Notes under the pieces: model-generated
What the model was told of the DNA's origin: nothing
What the model saw: only the letters and a program-made list of their open reading frames with translations
Databases searched by the model: none
Shown: in pieces, positions 26,764 through 34,940 of the stretch
Position numbering within the stretch: the stretch's first letter is position 1
Layout: every line of letters starts with the position of its first letter
Program-made: the position numbers and the translations under genes
Assembly (NCBI GenBank): GCA_045104975.1
Contig: JBGCCY010000180.1
Span: 1 to 64,000 of the forward strand
Reading direction: 5' to 3'
Length of the DNA: 64,000 nucleotides
From: CAJQQY01 sp045104975
GTDB lineage: Bacteria; Bacteroidota; Bacteroidia; Chitinophagales; Saprospiraceae

Positions 26764-28692
26764 CTACTTCCTTTTCAACACCAATTGAGTCGCCTGAAAG
26801 CCCAAAACTTTATTAAATAATTCTCGCAAATCTCCATATTCTTCAGGATAAATTAATGGAGTAGTTACTTTATAAGTACTCGAAAGTTGTAGATTTTTTT
26901 CACTTAGTTGATTAAAGGCAAAGGTGTAAGAAATCTTTTTACTGGAAGTTGATAGCTTTATACTTTGTGGAATTTCTGCCAATACATAACCTTCAGGAAT
27001 CAGTAAATTATAAATAAATTTTTCTGAAGAAGGTAATATAAAATCAACAGGTAAATACCGCACAGGATTGACAAAAGGATTTTTTTCTAAGTGTTTTTTA
27101 ATGAATGGATTTAAATAAATAATATCTGCATCTAACTTATCTTCTGAGTTTTTGGTGTAGTAGCAATTAACTGAAAATGGCTTTCCAATTTCATAATAAT
27201 TATTGACTGTAAAACTATCTAATGTCATTTCATCCTCATCAGCAGGTTTTTGTAAAAATGTTGTTATAAAGCTCTTTTCTCCTCTTTCTTCATGGAATTT
27301 TTTTCGATATTCTACTGCTTTATGTCCGAAAAAAGCATAGGATGTTTTAATCTTCATTTTGTCATCTTCAAACTTTAAGTTGTTCACAATGACCGTTCTA
27401 GTTTTAAGAGGATATCCAATTTCAACCCACCGAGAATCAGAATTATGTAATAAGAATCCTTCTGGCTTTAAATCATCCTTCCCTAATAAATTATAAGGTC
27501 TAAATTTACTAGTCGCATCCATCAAAATATCTTTTTCTCCAATTTTCACTTGTGCTAAAACATGATTAAATTGCCTATAAAGAGGATAAGATTTAGTTAT
27601 AGCTCCATTACCTTTCGTGCTGATTATCAATGGATTGGCGTCTAAATCAGCACTATTTAAAAGCCTTACTAAACATAGATTAATTTCTGCACTACTACCT
27701 CTCTTACGTTCCATTATCATGGAGAATTTCTCCTCAGGAAACAACCGATAGTTTCCATCCCAATCTATTTCATTTTGGACAAAAGAATAAATTTTTTTCA
27801 CTTTTTCTAAAGGTTCATCATCCTCATCAATAATCTGTAATACCATTTTATTGGCATTTCTTTTTCGATTTAGAATGCTTTTAAAATTTTGATGACCAAG
27901 GATATCCTTAGCTAGTTTTTCCCAGGAGGTCATCAAGTGCACGTACTCCGAACCACCTGAAATATATTTTTGGTAACCAGCTAATTGGAATTGAATAGAT
28001 TCCACATAATCTTCTGGATTGGGACAGTAAGGTTCTTCTTTGAGAGGAGGTAAATTTTCGAGAGACCAAGAGTTGGAATCTTTATTTCCATATTTGTTGA
28101 TTAGTCGATTTCCATTGTAAACAATTTTATAATCAAGGTTTCCCCCGACCAAAACATTTAGGTGACTTTTGAGAGTTGGAAGAGAATTTTGAAAGGTCCA
28201 TTCTTCTAAAGAAACAACGCTTTCAGATTTTTTGGAGTATTGATATTCAATGATGGAACCTGTTTTGACATTTGGAAAAGTAAACCTCTTTTCTTTCCAA
28301 TCTTCGCTTACATCCAATGTATATATATCGTCCTTTTTTACTTTTATTTTCTCTAATTTTCCATCATTAGAAATATTAATGGTTTGAGCTTTTATTTTAA
28401 ATATTCGTTCAATATTATCTTTATAAAAATAGGGTAAAACGATATTAGCTTCATCAACTCCTTTTTTATTTAAAATCTTAATTCGAATATGTCGAGTTAT
28501 TTCTACGGAAGTACCCGTGAAATCAATTTCACCAAAATCACATAGAATCACCGCATTAGCATCTGGGTCTAGTTTTGTGCTTTTAAGGCTTCTTTCAGTT
28601 TTTGGAATTTTACCAAAACGAATTGGATCTTTTTGAGAAAAAATAATGGCAGGAAAAATTAGAATAGAAAACAACAATAAAGAAAAACGCAT
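26764..28692 (-). CDS. Secreted DUF3857 protein with degenerate transglutaminase-like domain
   Basis: 642 residues. After a signal peptide (1-19, ending in FSQ), the DUF3857 domain (about 40-200: CDFGEIDFTGTSVEITRHIRIKIL, FPNVKTGSIIEYQY) precedes a transglutaminase-like core (about 270-400). The expected nucleophile cysteine is replaced: the motif reads RGSSAEINLCLVRLL, while the histidine (FNHVLAQV) and aspartate (LMDATSK) are kept. The C-terminal third is a beta-rich DUF3858-like region. Lack of the cysteine suggests a structural or binding role. It is the first of three such genes in the window. An 18-base A run on its sense strand lies just before the start codon. Confidence 0.85.
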   Translation of the reverse strand: MRFSLLLFSILIFPAIIFSQKDPIRFGKIPKTERSLKSTKLDPDANAVILCDFGEIDFTGTSVEITRHIRIKILNKKGVDEANIVLPYFYKDNIERIFKIKAQTINISNDGKLEKIKVKKDDIYTLDVSEDWKEKRFTFPNVKTGSIIEYQYSKKSESVVSLEEWTFQNSLPTLKSHLNVLVGGNLDYKIVYNGNRLINKYGNKDSNSWSLENLPPLKEEPYCPNPEDYVESIQFQLAGYQKYISGGSEYVHLMTSWEKLAKDILGHQNFKSILNRKRNANKMVLQIIDEDDEPLEKVKKIYSFVQNEIDWDGNYRLFPEEKFSMIMERKRGSSAEINLCLVRLLNSADLDANPLIISTKGNGAITKSYPLYRQFNHVLAQVKIGEKDILMDATSKFRPYNLLGKDDLKPEGFLLHNSDSRWVEIGYPLKTRTVIVNNLKFEDDKMKIKTSYAFFGHKAVEYRKKFHEERGEKSFITTFLQKPADEDEMTLDSFTVNNYYEIGKPFSVNCYYTKNSEDKLDADIIYLNPFIKKHLEKNPFVNPVRYLPVDFILPSSEKFIYNLLIPEGYVLAEIPQSIKLSTSSKKISYTFAFNQLSEKNLQLSSTYKVTTPLIYPEEYGDLRELFNKVLGFQATQLVLKRK

Positions 28693-28699
28693 AGCTATA

Positions 28700-28717
28700 T
28701 TTTTTTTTTTTTTTTTT
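28700..28717 (-). repeat. 18-base homopolymer before a start codon
   Basis: Eighteen T on the plus strand, so eighteen A on the sense strand 8-25 bases before the ATG of the DUF3857 gene at 26764-28692. A-rich leaders are normal in this phylum, but a homopolymer this long is prone to slippage and could alter expression. Confidence 0.6.
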
Positions 28718-28797
28718 ACTGATTCAAAAATAATAAAACTATTTGTTTTAGTTCTTTTACAGTCTTTGAGTTGGTATATCTTAGTACATTCTTTTAA

Positions 28798-29436
28798 TCA
28801 AAAAGAAAGATAACTATTTACCAAAAAGAACAAAATTAAATAAATCCAAAGTATATCTAAATAGTGCCAGTAGGTGGTGAGTAATTTTAATTTCAATAGT
28901 TTTTCTGGATCAGAAAAATAAACCAAAACACTAACTGGTTCTTTCATGCGTTTTTCTGCTACATAATAAAAGAGTAGGAGAAAGGGCAAACCTGCTAAAA
29001 GGTGAGCAAAGTGTAATGCTGAAATTAAATATAAATAGGAAGATAAATTAGATGCCAAAAATTGAGAATCTAATTGACTACTCAGATCATTCCAACCAAT
29101 AAATTGACCAATCATAAAAATAATGGTCAAGGCAATCGTTAATTTTAACGCACGCTGATAATCAGATGTATTATCTTCCAAGTAGGATCTATTGGCCCAA
29201 TTAATGGACCAACTGCTTGCTAATAAAACCATAGTATTTAAGAAAAAAACTGGAGATAAACTGATCGCTGGAATTTCTGGAAATTGTACGCGAGTATAAA
29301 CATAGGCTGCCGAAAAGGCAAAAAATAATGCAGTAATACTAAACAAGCCTAACGTTAATGCAATATTATAAGGATGAAATCTTAGCGAATGATATTCATT
29401 CGGATCATGTGTCTTTTTCTGATACTTACTTTTCAT
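28798..29436 (-). CDS. Cytochrome c oxidase subunit III-like protein
   Basis: 212 residues with five membrane segments (about 24-46, 63-80, 96-115, 133-157, 186-207). The sequence fits heme-copper oxidase subunit III: FHPYNIALTLGLFSITALFFAFSAAY in helix 1, VFFLNTMVLLASSWSINWA in helix 2, LHFAHLLAGLPFLLLFYYV, and LLTTYWHYLDILWIYLILFF at the end, where the final WHYLDxLWIYLF-type motif is typical. Subunit III lies in the inner membrane beside the catalytic subunit I. No other oxidase gene lies nearby, so this is an orphan copy, perhaps for an alternative oxidase elsewhere. A long inverted repeat begins 31 bp upstream of its start. Confidence 0.88.
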   Translation of the reverse strand: MKSKYQKKTHDPNEYHSLRFHPYNIALTLGLFSITALFFAFSAAYVYTRVQFPEIPAISLSPVFFLNTMVLLASSWSINWANRSYLEDNTSDYQRALKLTIALTIIFMIGQFIGWNDLSSQLDSQFLASNLSSYLYLISALHFAHLLAGLPFLLLFYYVAEKRMKEPVSVLVYFSDPEKLLKLKLLTTYWHYLDILWIYLILFFLVNSYLSF

Positions 29437-29466
29437 TGGAGTGATTTCTATAATTGGATTCTTTAC

Positions 29467-29613
29467 CGTACACTTTTAATATTTCGCACTTTCAGCGCTA
29501 AAAACATCTTAACATCTTGACCTTAGACGATGCCCAAGGCTAATATCCTAAAGCTCTTCAGGCTTTAGTTGCTTAAATCTAGCTCTGGAAGAGCGAAATA
29601 TTAAAAGTGTACG
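29467..29613. repeat. Long inverted repeat with 21-bp perfect arms
   Basis: Arms 29467-29487 and 29593-29613 are perfectly complementary; each includes TACACTTTTAATATTTCGC or its complement. Pairing continues inward with mismatches for about 15 more bases (TCAGCGCTA against TAGCTCTGGA). The 105-bp interior contains a smaller stem (CTAAAGC with GCTTTAG). There is no coding capacity. Confidence 0.8.
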
Positions 29614-29794
29614 ATAGGAAATGATTGCATAATCTAAGTTCTTGTTCAGACTTAAATGTGAATATAAAGTTGACCACAATATAATAACATAGGGTGTTTT
29701 TTGTTCATTAGTTTTTACATTTACTGCGATTTAATAATCAATGAAAAAAAAGTTCTTTTTTTTCGGGAAGTATTTTTTTGGGTTCTCCTCGTTC

Positions 29795-29830
29795 AGTCCT
29801 TCCATATTTTTAAAATATGGAAGGACTTTT
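29795..29830 (+). terminator. Terminator-like hairpin in the leader of the YjbR gene
   Basis: AGTCCTTCCATAT (29795-29807) pairs with the complementary arm ending at 29827, centred on a T/A-rich loop, and is followed by TTT. It is 50 bp upstream of the YjbR start and faces the same way, so it could terminate a short upstream transcript or act as an attenuator. Confidence 0.55.
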
Positions 29831-29879
29831 AAAAAGACTAAATAGTTGATATTCCATACACATTCAAAATTTTATTAAA

Positions 29880-30236
29880 ATGAATATTGAAGAATTTAGA
29901 AATTATTGCTTAGCTAAAAAAGCAGTAACGGAAGAATTTCCATTTGATGAAACTACTTTAGTTTTTAAAGTGATGGGAAAAATGTTTGCTTTGACTGGAT
30001 TGAATAAAGAAGAATTTACAGTAAACTTAAAATCCGATCCTGAGTATTCAATAGAACTTAGGGAGGAATATGAAGATATAATTCCAGGCTATCACATGAG
30101 TAAAAAACATTGGAATACTGTTTATTTTGAAAATGGTTTGGAGATGGATTTCCTTTGTCAATTAGTCGATCAATCTTATGATCTAGTTGTGAAGAAATTA
30201 AAAAAAGCTGATCGAGAGTTTTTGGAAAATTTGTAA
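29880..30236 (+). CDS. MmcQ/YjbR family protein
   Basis: 118 residues covering the whole YjbR (CyaY-like fold, double-wing DNA-binding) family. Features are MNIEEFRNYCLAKKAVTEEFPFDETTLVFKVMGKMFAL at the start, VNLKSDPEYSIELREEY, PGYHMSKKHWNTVYF and a C-terminal QLVDQSYDLVVKKLKK helix. Family members are small, possibly DNA-binding proteins without a firm biological role. The ATG is well supported. It precedes the FAD oxidoreductase frame by about 60 bp on the same strand. Confidence 0.88.
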   Translation: MNIEEFRNYCLAKKAVTEEFPFDETTLVFKVMGKMFALTGLNKEEFTVNLKSDPEYSIELREEYEDIIPGYHMSKKHWNTVYFENGLEMDFLCQLVDQSYDLVVKKLKKADREFLENL

Positions 30237-30296
30237 ATTTTATTAATTCACTAACAAGGTGACTCAAAGTAAAGTGAGTATTGTTACTTCTAAAAA

Positions 30297-31370
30297 ATAA
30301 CTATCATCGAAAATATAAAAACAGATTTCATCATCGTAGGGCAAGGAATCACAGGAACATTATTAGCTCATGCACTTTTAGAAAAAGGCAAAACAGTTCA
30401 AATTTTTGACAATAATTATGTGGGCAGTTCTTCCAAAGTTGCAGCAGGAATAATCAACCCTGTGACAGGAAGAAGAATCGTAAAAGGTTGGTTGATTGAT
30501 GAATTAATTCCAGTTGCCAAAACCTTTTATGAACGTTTGGAAAAGTTGTTGGGAGAAAATTTTTATCACCAAAAGAATGTGCTTAGAGTACTTTTTTCTA
30601 TCAAAGAGGAAAATCTCTGGTTAGAAAAAACTGGCGATGAATTAGTGGAAAAATATGTGATAGAAGCCAACGATTATGGATTGTTTAAAAATAAAATTAC
30701 AGAAGGGGAGGCGTTGGGAGAAGTTCAATATTCTGCACAAGTGGACATGCCGCTTTTATTAGAAAAATCAAAAGAGTATTTTTCCAATCATCAAATGATG
30801 AATGTAGAACTCTTTGATTATGAACAAGTTATATTTAAGAATGGTAAAGTTTTTTACAAAAATATTGAAGCGGAAAAAATACTTTTTTGTGAAGGGCATC
30901 AAGCTAAAAACAATCCATGGTTTGGAAACTTACCATTTGAAGTAGCCAAAGGAGAAGTTCTTTTGATTAAAATACCAGGTGCTAATTTTGATAAAATATT
31001 AAAGCATAAATTATTTATAGTGCCTTTACCAAATGATATTTATTGGATAGGGGCAACTTATGAATGGGATGATCTTGATGAGCTTCCAACCGAAAAGGAG
31101 AAGCAATCTTTAATCAAAAAATTAGATAAAATTTTGACGGTTCCTTATGAAATTATAGATCATCAAGCGGCTATTCGTCCGACCACTTTTGACCGCCGAC
31201 CATTTCTTGGTTTGCATCCTGAAAATTCATGTTTGGGAATCGTAAATGGGATGGGAACAAAAGGAGCTTCCCTAGCTCCGTACTTTGTCCATCAGTTTGT
31301 TGACTTTCTTTTTGAGGAAAAATCAATTAATTCAGAAGCGGATATTGAGCGACATCAGAGTAAGGTTTAA
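30297..31370 (+). CDS. FAD-dependent oxidoreductase (D-amino-acid-oxidase/DAO type), start codon missing
   Basis: DAO-family flavoenzyme. The frame opens after TAA 30291-30293, and residues encoded from 30330 form the N-terminal FAD-binding Rossmann motif IIVGQGITGTLLAHALLEKG with the following VQIFD acidic end. That motif lies upstream of the first ATG/GTG/TTG, GTG 30420, which cannot be the true start because it would delete the FAD site. The codon where ATG is expected is ATA (30297), followed by ACT ATC ATC. Later features are SSKVAAGIINPVTGRR, VAKGEVLLIKIPG, and the C-terminal RPTTFDRRPFLGLHPENSCLGIVNGMGTKGA. Substrate unknown. I infer a mutated or non-standard start, or a sequence error. 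Confidence 0.75.
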   Translation: MTIIENIKTDFIIVGQGITGTLLAHALLEKGKTVQIFDNNYVGSSSKVAAGIINPVTGRRIVKGWLIDELIPVAKTFYERLEKLLGENFYHQKNVLRVLFSIKEENLWLEKTGDELVEKYVIEANDYGLFKNKITEGEALGEVQYSAQVDMPLLLEKSKEYFSNHQMMNVELFDYEQVIFKNGKVFYKNIEAEKILFCEGHQAKNNPWFGNLPFEVAKGEVLLIKIPGANFDKILKHKLFIVPLPNDIYWIGATYEWDDLDELPTEKEKQSLIKKLDKILTVPYEIIDHQAAIRPTTFDRRPFLGLHPENSCLGIVNGMGTKGASLAPYFVHQFVDFLFEEKSINSEADIERHQSKV

Positions 31371-31430
31371 AAAGCCCCTGGCTCCTGACCGAGAGCGCAG
31401 CGACCAACCTGACCAACTGACTCCTTTTCA

Positions 31431-32525
31431 TTAAATTCTTTCAATAAGTCGATTCACATAATCAATTCGATTTTGAATTTCGGAGGTATAATTTCTCTTA
31501 ATCAGCGTTTCGATAGTTTTGAATTTTTTAGACTTTTTTGGATTGTATTTAAAAATCAAATAAGCCTTCGATAATTCATTAATGGCTTTAATAGAAGATG
31601 ATTTTTGACCAGCAAAATTATTGTTTTTTGCAGCTTGCAAATAATACCTCAAAGAAGTCAATTGCATTTTTTTCCTTTCATTCAGACTTACCTTCTTTTC
31701 TAATTTATTGGGTAAATGCAAATAAGCTCTTCCCAAATAAACATCTGTAAATTTTTGTTCTACATCAAAAACTGTCAGGAATCTTTGTAACACTTCAAAA
31801 TCAGATTTTTTTTGCAGAAGATTATAAGAAAATTGAGTTCCATTTTTTTCATAAGAATCACCAACCAGTTCAATCAGTTGAAATCGGGTCAAATCATTTT
31901 CAGGTAAAAGTAAAGCAGATTGGTATTTTTTGTTCTCTAATAGTTTTTGGATGTTTAATTTCCCTTGAGTGTAATTTCCCGATGCTATCCAAGTTCGAGT
32001 TTGTTCAGCAAGTCCATTGATATCTAATTTTTTAGATGCTTTAATGGAATTCTTAGCAGGCACTCCTTTTGATCTAAGTAGTGGTTTTCGATTGACCTTT
32101 GACTGATCTGAATTTGTAGGATAAGTTGCTTGAACTTGATCTACTGTAACTCTTTGTGATCTATTTTCAGCTAATTCTTCGGCAAGGTATTGATTGACGG
32201 AATATAAATGATAGGAAGTATAGGTGAGAATGGCGAAAAGGCAAATTCCAAAAAATGTAAATATCTTGTTGTAAGATAATTGATTGGTGGAGGCAGAAAC
32301 TAACTTTGAAGTATCCTCCATTAAAATTTGCCTCTTTGAATGGTAGGCACAATTTGAATTTTGGCAATGGTATTCTAGTATTTTTTTTTCACCTTCCCAT
32401 CTTTTTTTCGAAACTAACTTATCATAGCATCTTGGATTAGGGCAAGCCATCGTTCCATATTCTTTGATTGCATCTTCAATGTTTTTAGTGAAATCAGTTG
32501 ATATCATAGGTTTAGTAGATCCCAT
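31431..32525 (-). CDS. Membrane protein with N-terminal zinc ribbon and helical C-terminal domain
   Basis: 364 residues. Residues 28-62 contain four cysteines in two CxxxxC pairs (CPNPRC and CQNSNC), a probable zinc ribbon. One membrane segment (about 87-108, IFTFFGICLFAILTYTSYHLY) follows, then a long helical extracytoplasmic region with QKLLENKKYQSALLL, FVDVYLGRAYLHLP-like and SLRYYLQAAKNNNF segments that resemble TPR units. Two nearby ATGs (32525 and 32507) could start it. I do not recognise a family or role. It converges with the FAD oxidoreductase and diverges from the tryptophan-catabolic region. Confidence 0.65.
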   Translation of the reverse strand: MGSTKPMISTDFTKNIEDAIKEYGTMACPNPRCYDKLVSKKRWEGEKKILEYHCQNSNCAYHSKRQILMEDTSKLVSASTNQLSYNKIFTFFGICLFAILTYTSYHLYSVNQYLAEELAENRSQRVTVDQVQATYPTNSDQSKVNRKPLLRSKGVPAKNSIKASKKLDINGLAEQTRTWIASGNYTQGKLNIQKLLENKKYQSALLLPENDLTRFQLIELVGDSYEKNGTQFSYNLLQKKSDFEVLQRFLTVFDVEQKFTDVYLGRAYLHLPNKLEKKVSLNERKKMQLTSLRYYLQAAKNNNFAGQKSSSIKAINELSKAYLIFKYNPKKSKKFKTIETLIKRNYTSEIQNRIDYVNRLIERI

Positions 32526-32824
32526 TTACGTGTCAGTTTAGAGTCATTTAGTAGATTAATATGACGAAAAATTAACATATTTTTTTGATAACAATAAATT
32601 TTGATATGTTTATTTTTTATAATGAGAATTGGAACAAACTCATGATTGAAAAAAAAGAATGATCAATAGTTTTGAAAACTTTATGGTAAAATTTATAAGT
32701 ATCTGATAATGAACGAATTAAATAAAAACAACATGTTTAAATGTTTTAAATTTTAAAAATCCAAAAGAGAAAATTATTACCTTCGCATTCTCAATTTTAA
32801 CTAATTTTAATTGTAAAATCTTAT
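32526..32824. other. Divergent promoter region
   Basis: A 299-bp A+T-rich gap between divergent genes. TACCTTCG at 32778-32785 differs from the TAnnTTTG consensus at one base and lies 40 bp before the start at 32825. I see no strong hairpin or repeat. Confidence 0.35.
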
Positions 32825-33685
32825 ATGAGTTATTCAAAAATCAGAATTGGTGGGGTTCCTGAGCATTTTAATTTACCCATACATTTAGCACATGAATTGA
32901 AAGAATTTGAAACCCGCGGAATTGAAATAGAGTGGACTACTTTTCGAGGGGGCACAGGGCAAATGACTAAAGCACTTCGCAACGATGAAGTAGATGTATG
33001 TATATTGCTTACCGAAGGAATAATCTCTGATATTGTAAAAGGAAATCCTAGCAAAATTATCAGTAATTATGTGACTACACCTTTGACTTGGGGAATCCAT
33101 ACTGGAGCAAAAAACTCGATTAAATCGTACGGAGAAATTTTTAATAAAAAATATGGAATTAGTAGATTTGGTTCAGGTTCACATTTAATGGCTATCGTGG
33201 ATGCGAATAGCAAATCTAATTCAATTGAAGAAAATCAATTCGAAGTAATTAAAAATTTGGATGGAGCAATTAAGTCTTTGACTGCCTTAGAAACTGATGT
33301 TTTTTATTGGGAAAAATATACGACGAAACCTTATGTGGATGCAGGTATTTTGAGAAGAGTAGGAGAGTATGTCACTCCATGGTCCTGTTTTGTGGTAGCA
33401 GCTACCGATAAAATTTTGGAAGAACAACCCGAAAATATAATTAGATTATTACGAACTATTCATGATCGTTGTGATAAATTTATGCAAAATGAAAATGCTA
33501 TTTCAATGGTGAGTGAACGATACGAACTAAAAATGGAAGACGTCGAAAGATGGTATCATTGTACCGAGTGGGCAATTCATGGTTGGGTAAGTGACAAGAT
33601 GGTGAAAAGCATTATTTATCATCTTCAATTAGCTAATATAATAGGAAAAGATGAAACGATTCCTGAGATTATATGGAAACGGTAA
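32825..33685 (+). CDS. Substrate-binding-protein-like (NMT1/THI5-type) cytoplasmic protein
   Basis: 286 residues with the two-lobe periplasmic-binding fold of the NMT1/SsuA-like type: IRIGGVPEHFNLPIHLAHELKEF, GIEIEWTTFRGGTGQMTKALRNDEVDVCILLTEG, then YGISRFGSGSHLMAIVDA and VFYWEKYTTKPYVDAGILRRVGEY. Notably there is no signal peptide or lipobox, so it should remain in the cytoplasm, and no transporter permease or ATPase is nearby. It stands 111 bp upstream of tryptophan dioxygenase on the same strand, so it may belong to the same regulon. It may be a ligand sensor or an enzyme-like derivative. The ligand is unknown. Confidence 0.7.
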   Translation: MSYSKIRIGGVPEHFNLPIHLAHELKEFETRGIEIEWTTFRGGTGQMTKALRNDEVDVCILLTEGIISDIVKGNPSKIISNYVTTPLTWGIHTGAKNSIKSYGEIFNKKYGISRFGSGSHLMAIVDANSKSNSIEENQFEVIKNLDGAIKSLTALETDVFYWEKYTTKPYVDAGILRRVGEYVTPWSCFVVAATDKILEEQPENIIRLLRTIHDRCDKFMQNENAISMVSERYELKMEDVERWYHCTEWAIHGWVSDKMVKSIIYHLQLANIIGKDETIPEIIWKR

Positions 33686-33796
33686 TAGGATGATTTTTAT
33701 CAACTTTTGGTAAATAAAATATTTTGACGTATTTGATTTTGAAAATGTTTTTTACTTTTAAAAAGTCATATTTTGAAATAAAAAAAAAGAAAAAAA

Positions 33797-34933
33797 ATGG
33801 AAGAAGGAGCGCAAAAATATAGTACAGTTCATTACAAAGATTACTTAGGTCTGGAGAAAATATTAAATGCTCAGAATCTGCGAAGTGAGCAAGTGGATGG
33901 CAATGCAGCACATGAAGAAATGTTGTTTATCATTGTCCACCAAGCTTATGAATTATGGTTTAAACAAATCATTCATGAACTACAATCCGTGATTGGTTTA
34001 TTTAAAACGGATCGAGTGGATGAACGAAATATTGGAACTGCCATTGGTCGGTTAAAACGAGTCGTAGAAATTGAAAAATTATTAGTTTCTCAATTAACGA
34101 TCATGGAAACGATGACGCCTTTGGATTTTTTAGATTTCAGGCATCACTTATTTCCTGCTTCTGGTTTTCAGAGTTATCAATTTAGAGCATTTGAAAATTT
34201 GTTAGGCCTAAAAGAGGACAAAAGAATCACTTATAATGGTTGTCCTTATTCCGCCGTTTTTACTGAAGAGAATCAAAAAAAGTTGCATGACATAACTCAA
34301 GATGGAACACTTTATGAAGCCATCGAAACATGGTTGGAGCGAACGCCATTTATTGAATTAGGTGATTTTGATTTTTTAGAATCTTATAAAGAGGCGGTGG
34401 AACGAATGCTTGGCAAAGAGAAAGAAGCCATTCTCGATTCATCTTACTTAACTGAGCATGAAAAAGAAATGCGTCTAAAAATGTTAGGCGGAACTGATAC
34501 TTTTTTTCAAACAGTTTTGGACAAAGATCATCACCAACAAATGCAATGGGAAGGGAAAATTAGAATGAGTTATGATGCTACAATTGCAGCATTATTTATT
34601 AATTTATATCGAGACGAGCCTATTTTGCAATTGCCTTTTCAGTTGTTAACTTGCATTATTGAAATTGATGATGCCTTGACTACTTGGCGATATCGACATG
34701 CTCAAATGGTGATGCGAATGTTGGGAAATAAAATAGGAACAGGAGGTTCTTCTGGACATTTATATTTAAGGGAGACAGCGGAGAAACATCATATTTTTAA
34801 AGACTTACATAATATTTCTACTCTACTAATTCCTAGATCTGAACTTCCGATCTTACCTAGAAAAATAATTAAAAATTTAGGATACTACTTCAATTTTCAA
34901 AAGGCTGATGACTATTTGAAGGATTCAATGTAA
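33797..34933 (+). CDS. kynA: Tryptophan 2,3-dioxygenase
   Basis: Heme enzyme that opens the indole ring of L-tryptophan to N-formylkynurenine, the first step of the kynurenine pathway. The 378 residues cover the full family. His48 in VHQAYELWFKQ is the distal active-site position, RHHLFPASGFQSYQFR (115-130) lines the substrate site, His301 in WRYRHAQMV is the proximal heme ligand, and GTGGSSGHLYLRET (314-327) binds substrate carboxylate. The ATG follows a purine-rich A tract typical of this phylum. The next pathway gene begins 176 bp later, across a long palindrome. It heads the tryptophan-catabolic run. Confidence 0.97.
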   Translation: MEEGAQKYSTVHYKDYLGLEKILNAQNLRSEQVDGNAAHEEMLFIIVHQAYELWFKQIIHELQSVIGLFKTDRVDERNIGTAIGRLKRVVEIEKLLVSQLTIMETMTPLDFLDFRHHLFPASGFQSYQFRAFENLLGLKEDKRITYNGCPYSAVFTEENQKKLHDITQDGTLYEAIETWLERTPFIELGDFDFLESYKEAVERMLGKEKEAILDSSYLTEHEKEMRLKMLGGTDTFFQTVLDKDHHQQMQWEGKIRMSYDATIAALFINLYRDEPILQLPFQLLTCIIEIDDALTTWRYRHAQMVMRMLGNKIGTGGSSGHLYLRETAEKHHIFKDLHNISTLLIPRSELPILPRKIIKNLGYYFNFQKADDYLKDSM

Positions 34934-34940
34934 GTATACA

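Larger units (their letters stand above)
29437..29879. other. Divergent intergenic region with a long palindrome and a terminator-like hairpin
   Basis: The region between the oxidase-subunit gene (minus) and the YjbR gene (plus) holds the inverted-repeat element at 29467-29613 and a terminator-like hairpin at 29795-29830. No coding sequence is convincing. Promoters for both divergent genes must lie here but I cannot place them. Confidence 0.5.

Noticed and set aside
29461..29613. Insertion sequence without transposase
   Set aside because: Inverted arms fit a MITE-like element, but no flanking target duplication is visible and no related transposase is in the window.
31371..31430. G+C-richer words between convergent genes that resemble fragments of the palindrome at 34941
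   Set aside because: Only short similarities such as GACCGAGAGCGCAGCGACC; no paired arms, so not called a copy.
33669..33911. 80-codon minus-strand frame upstream of tryptophan dioxygenase
   Set aside because: Overlaps two supported genes on the opposite strand; content is poly-Phe from A-rich leader sequence.
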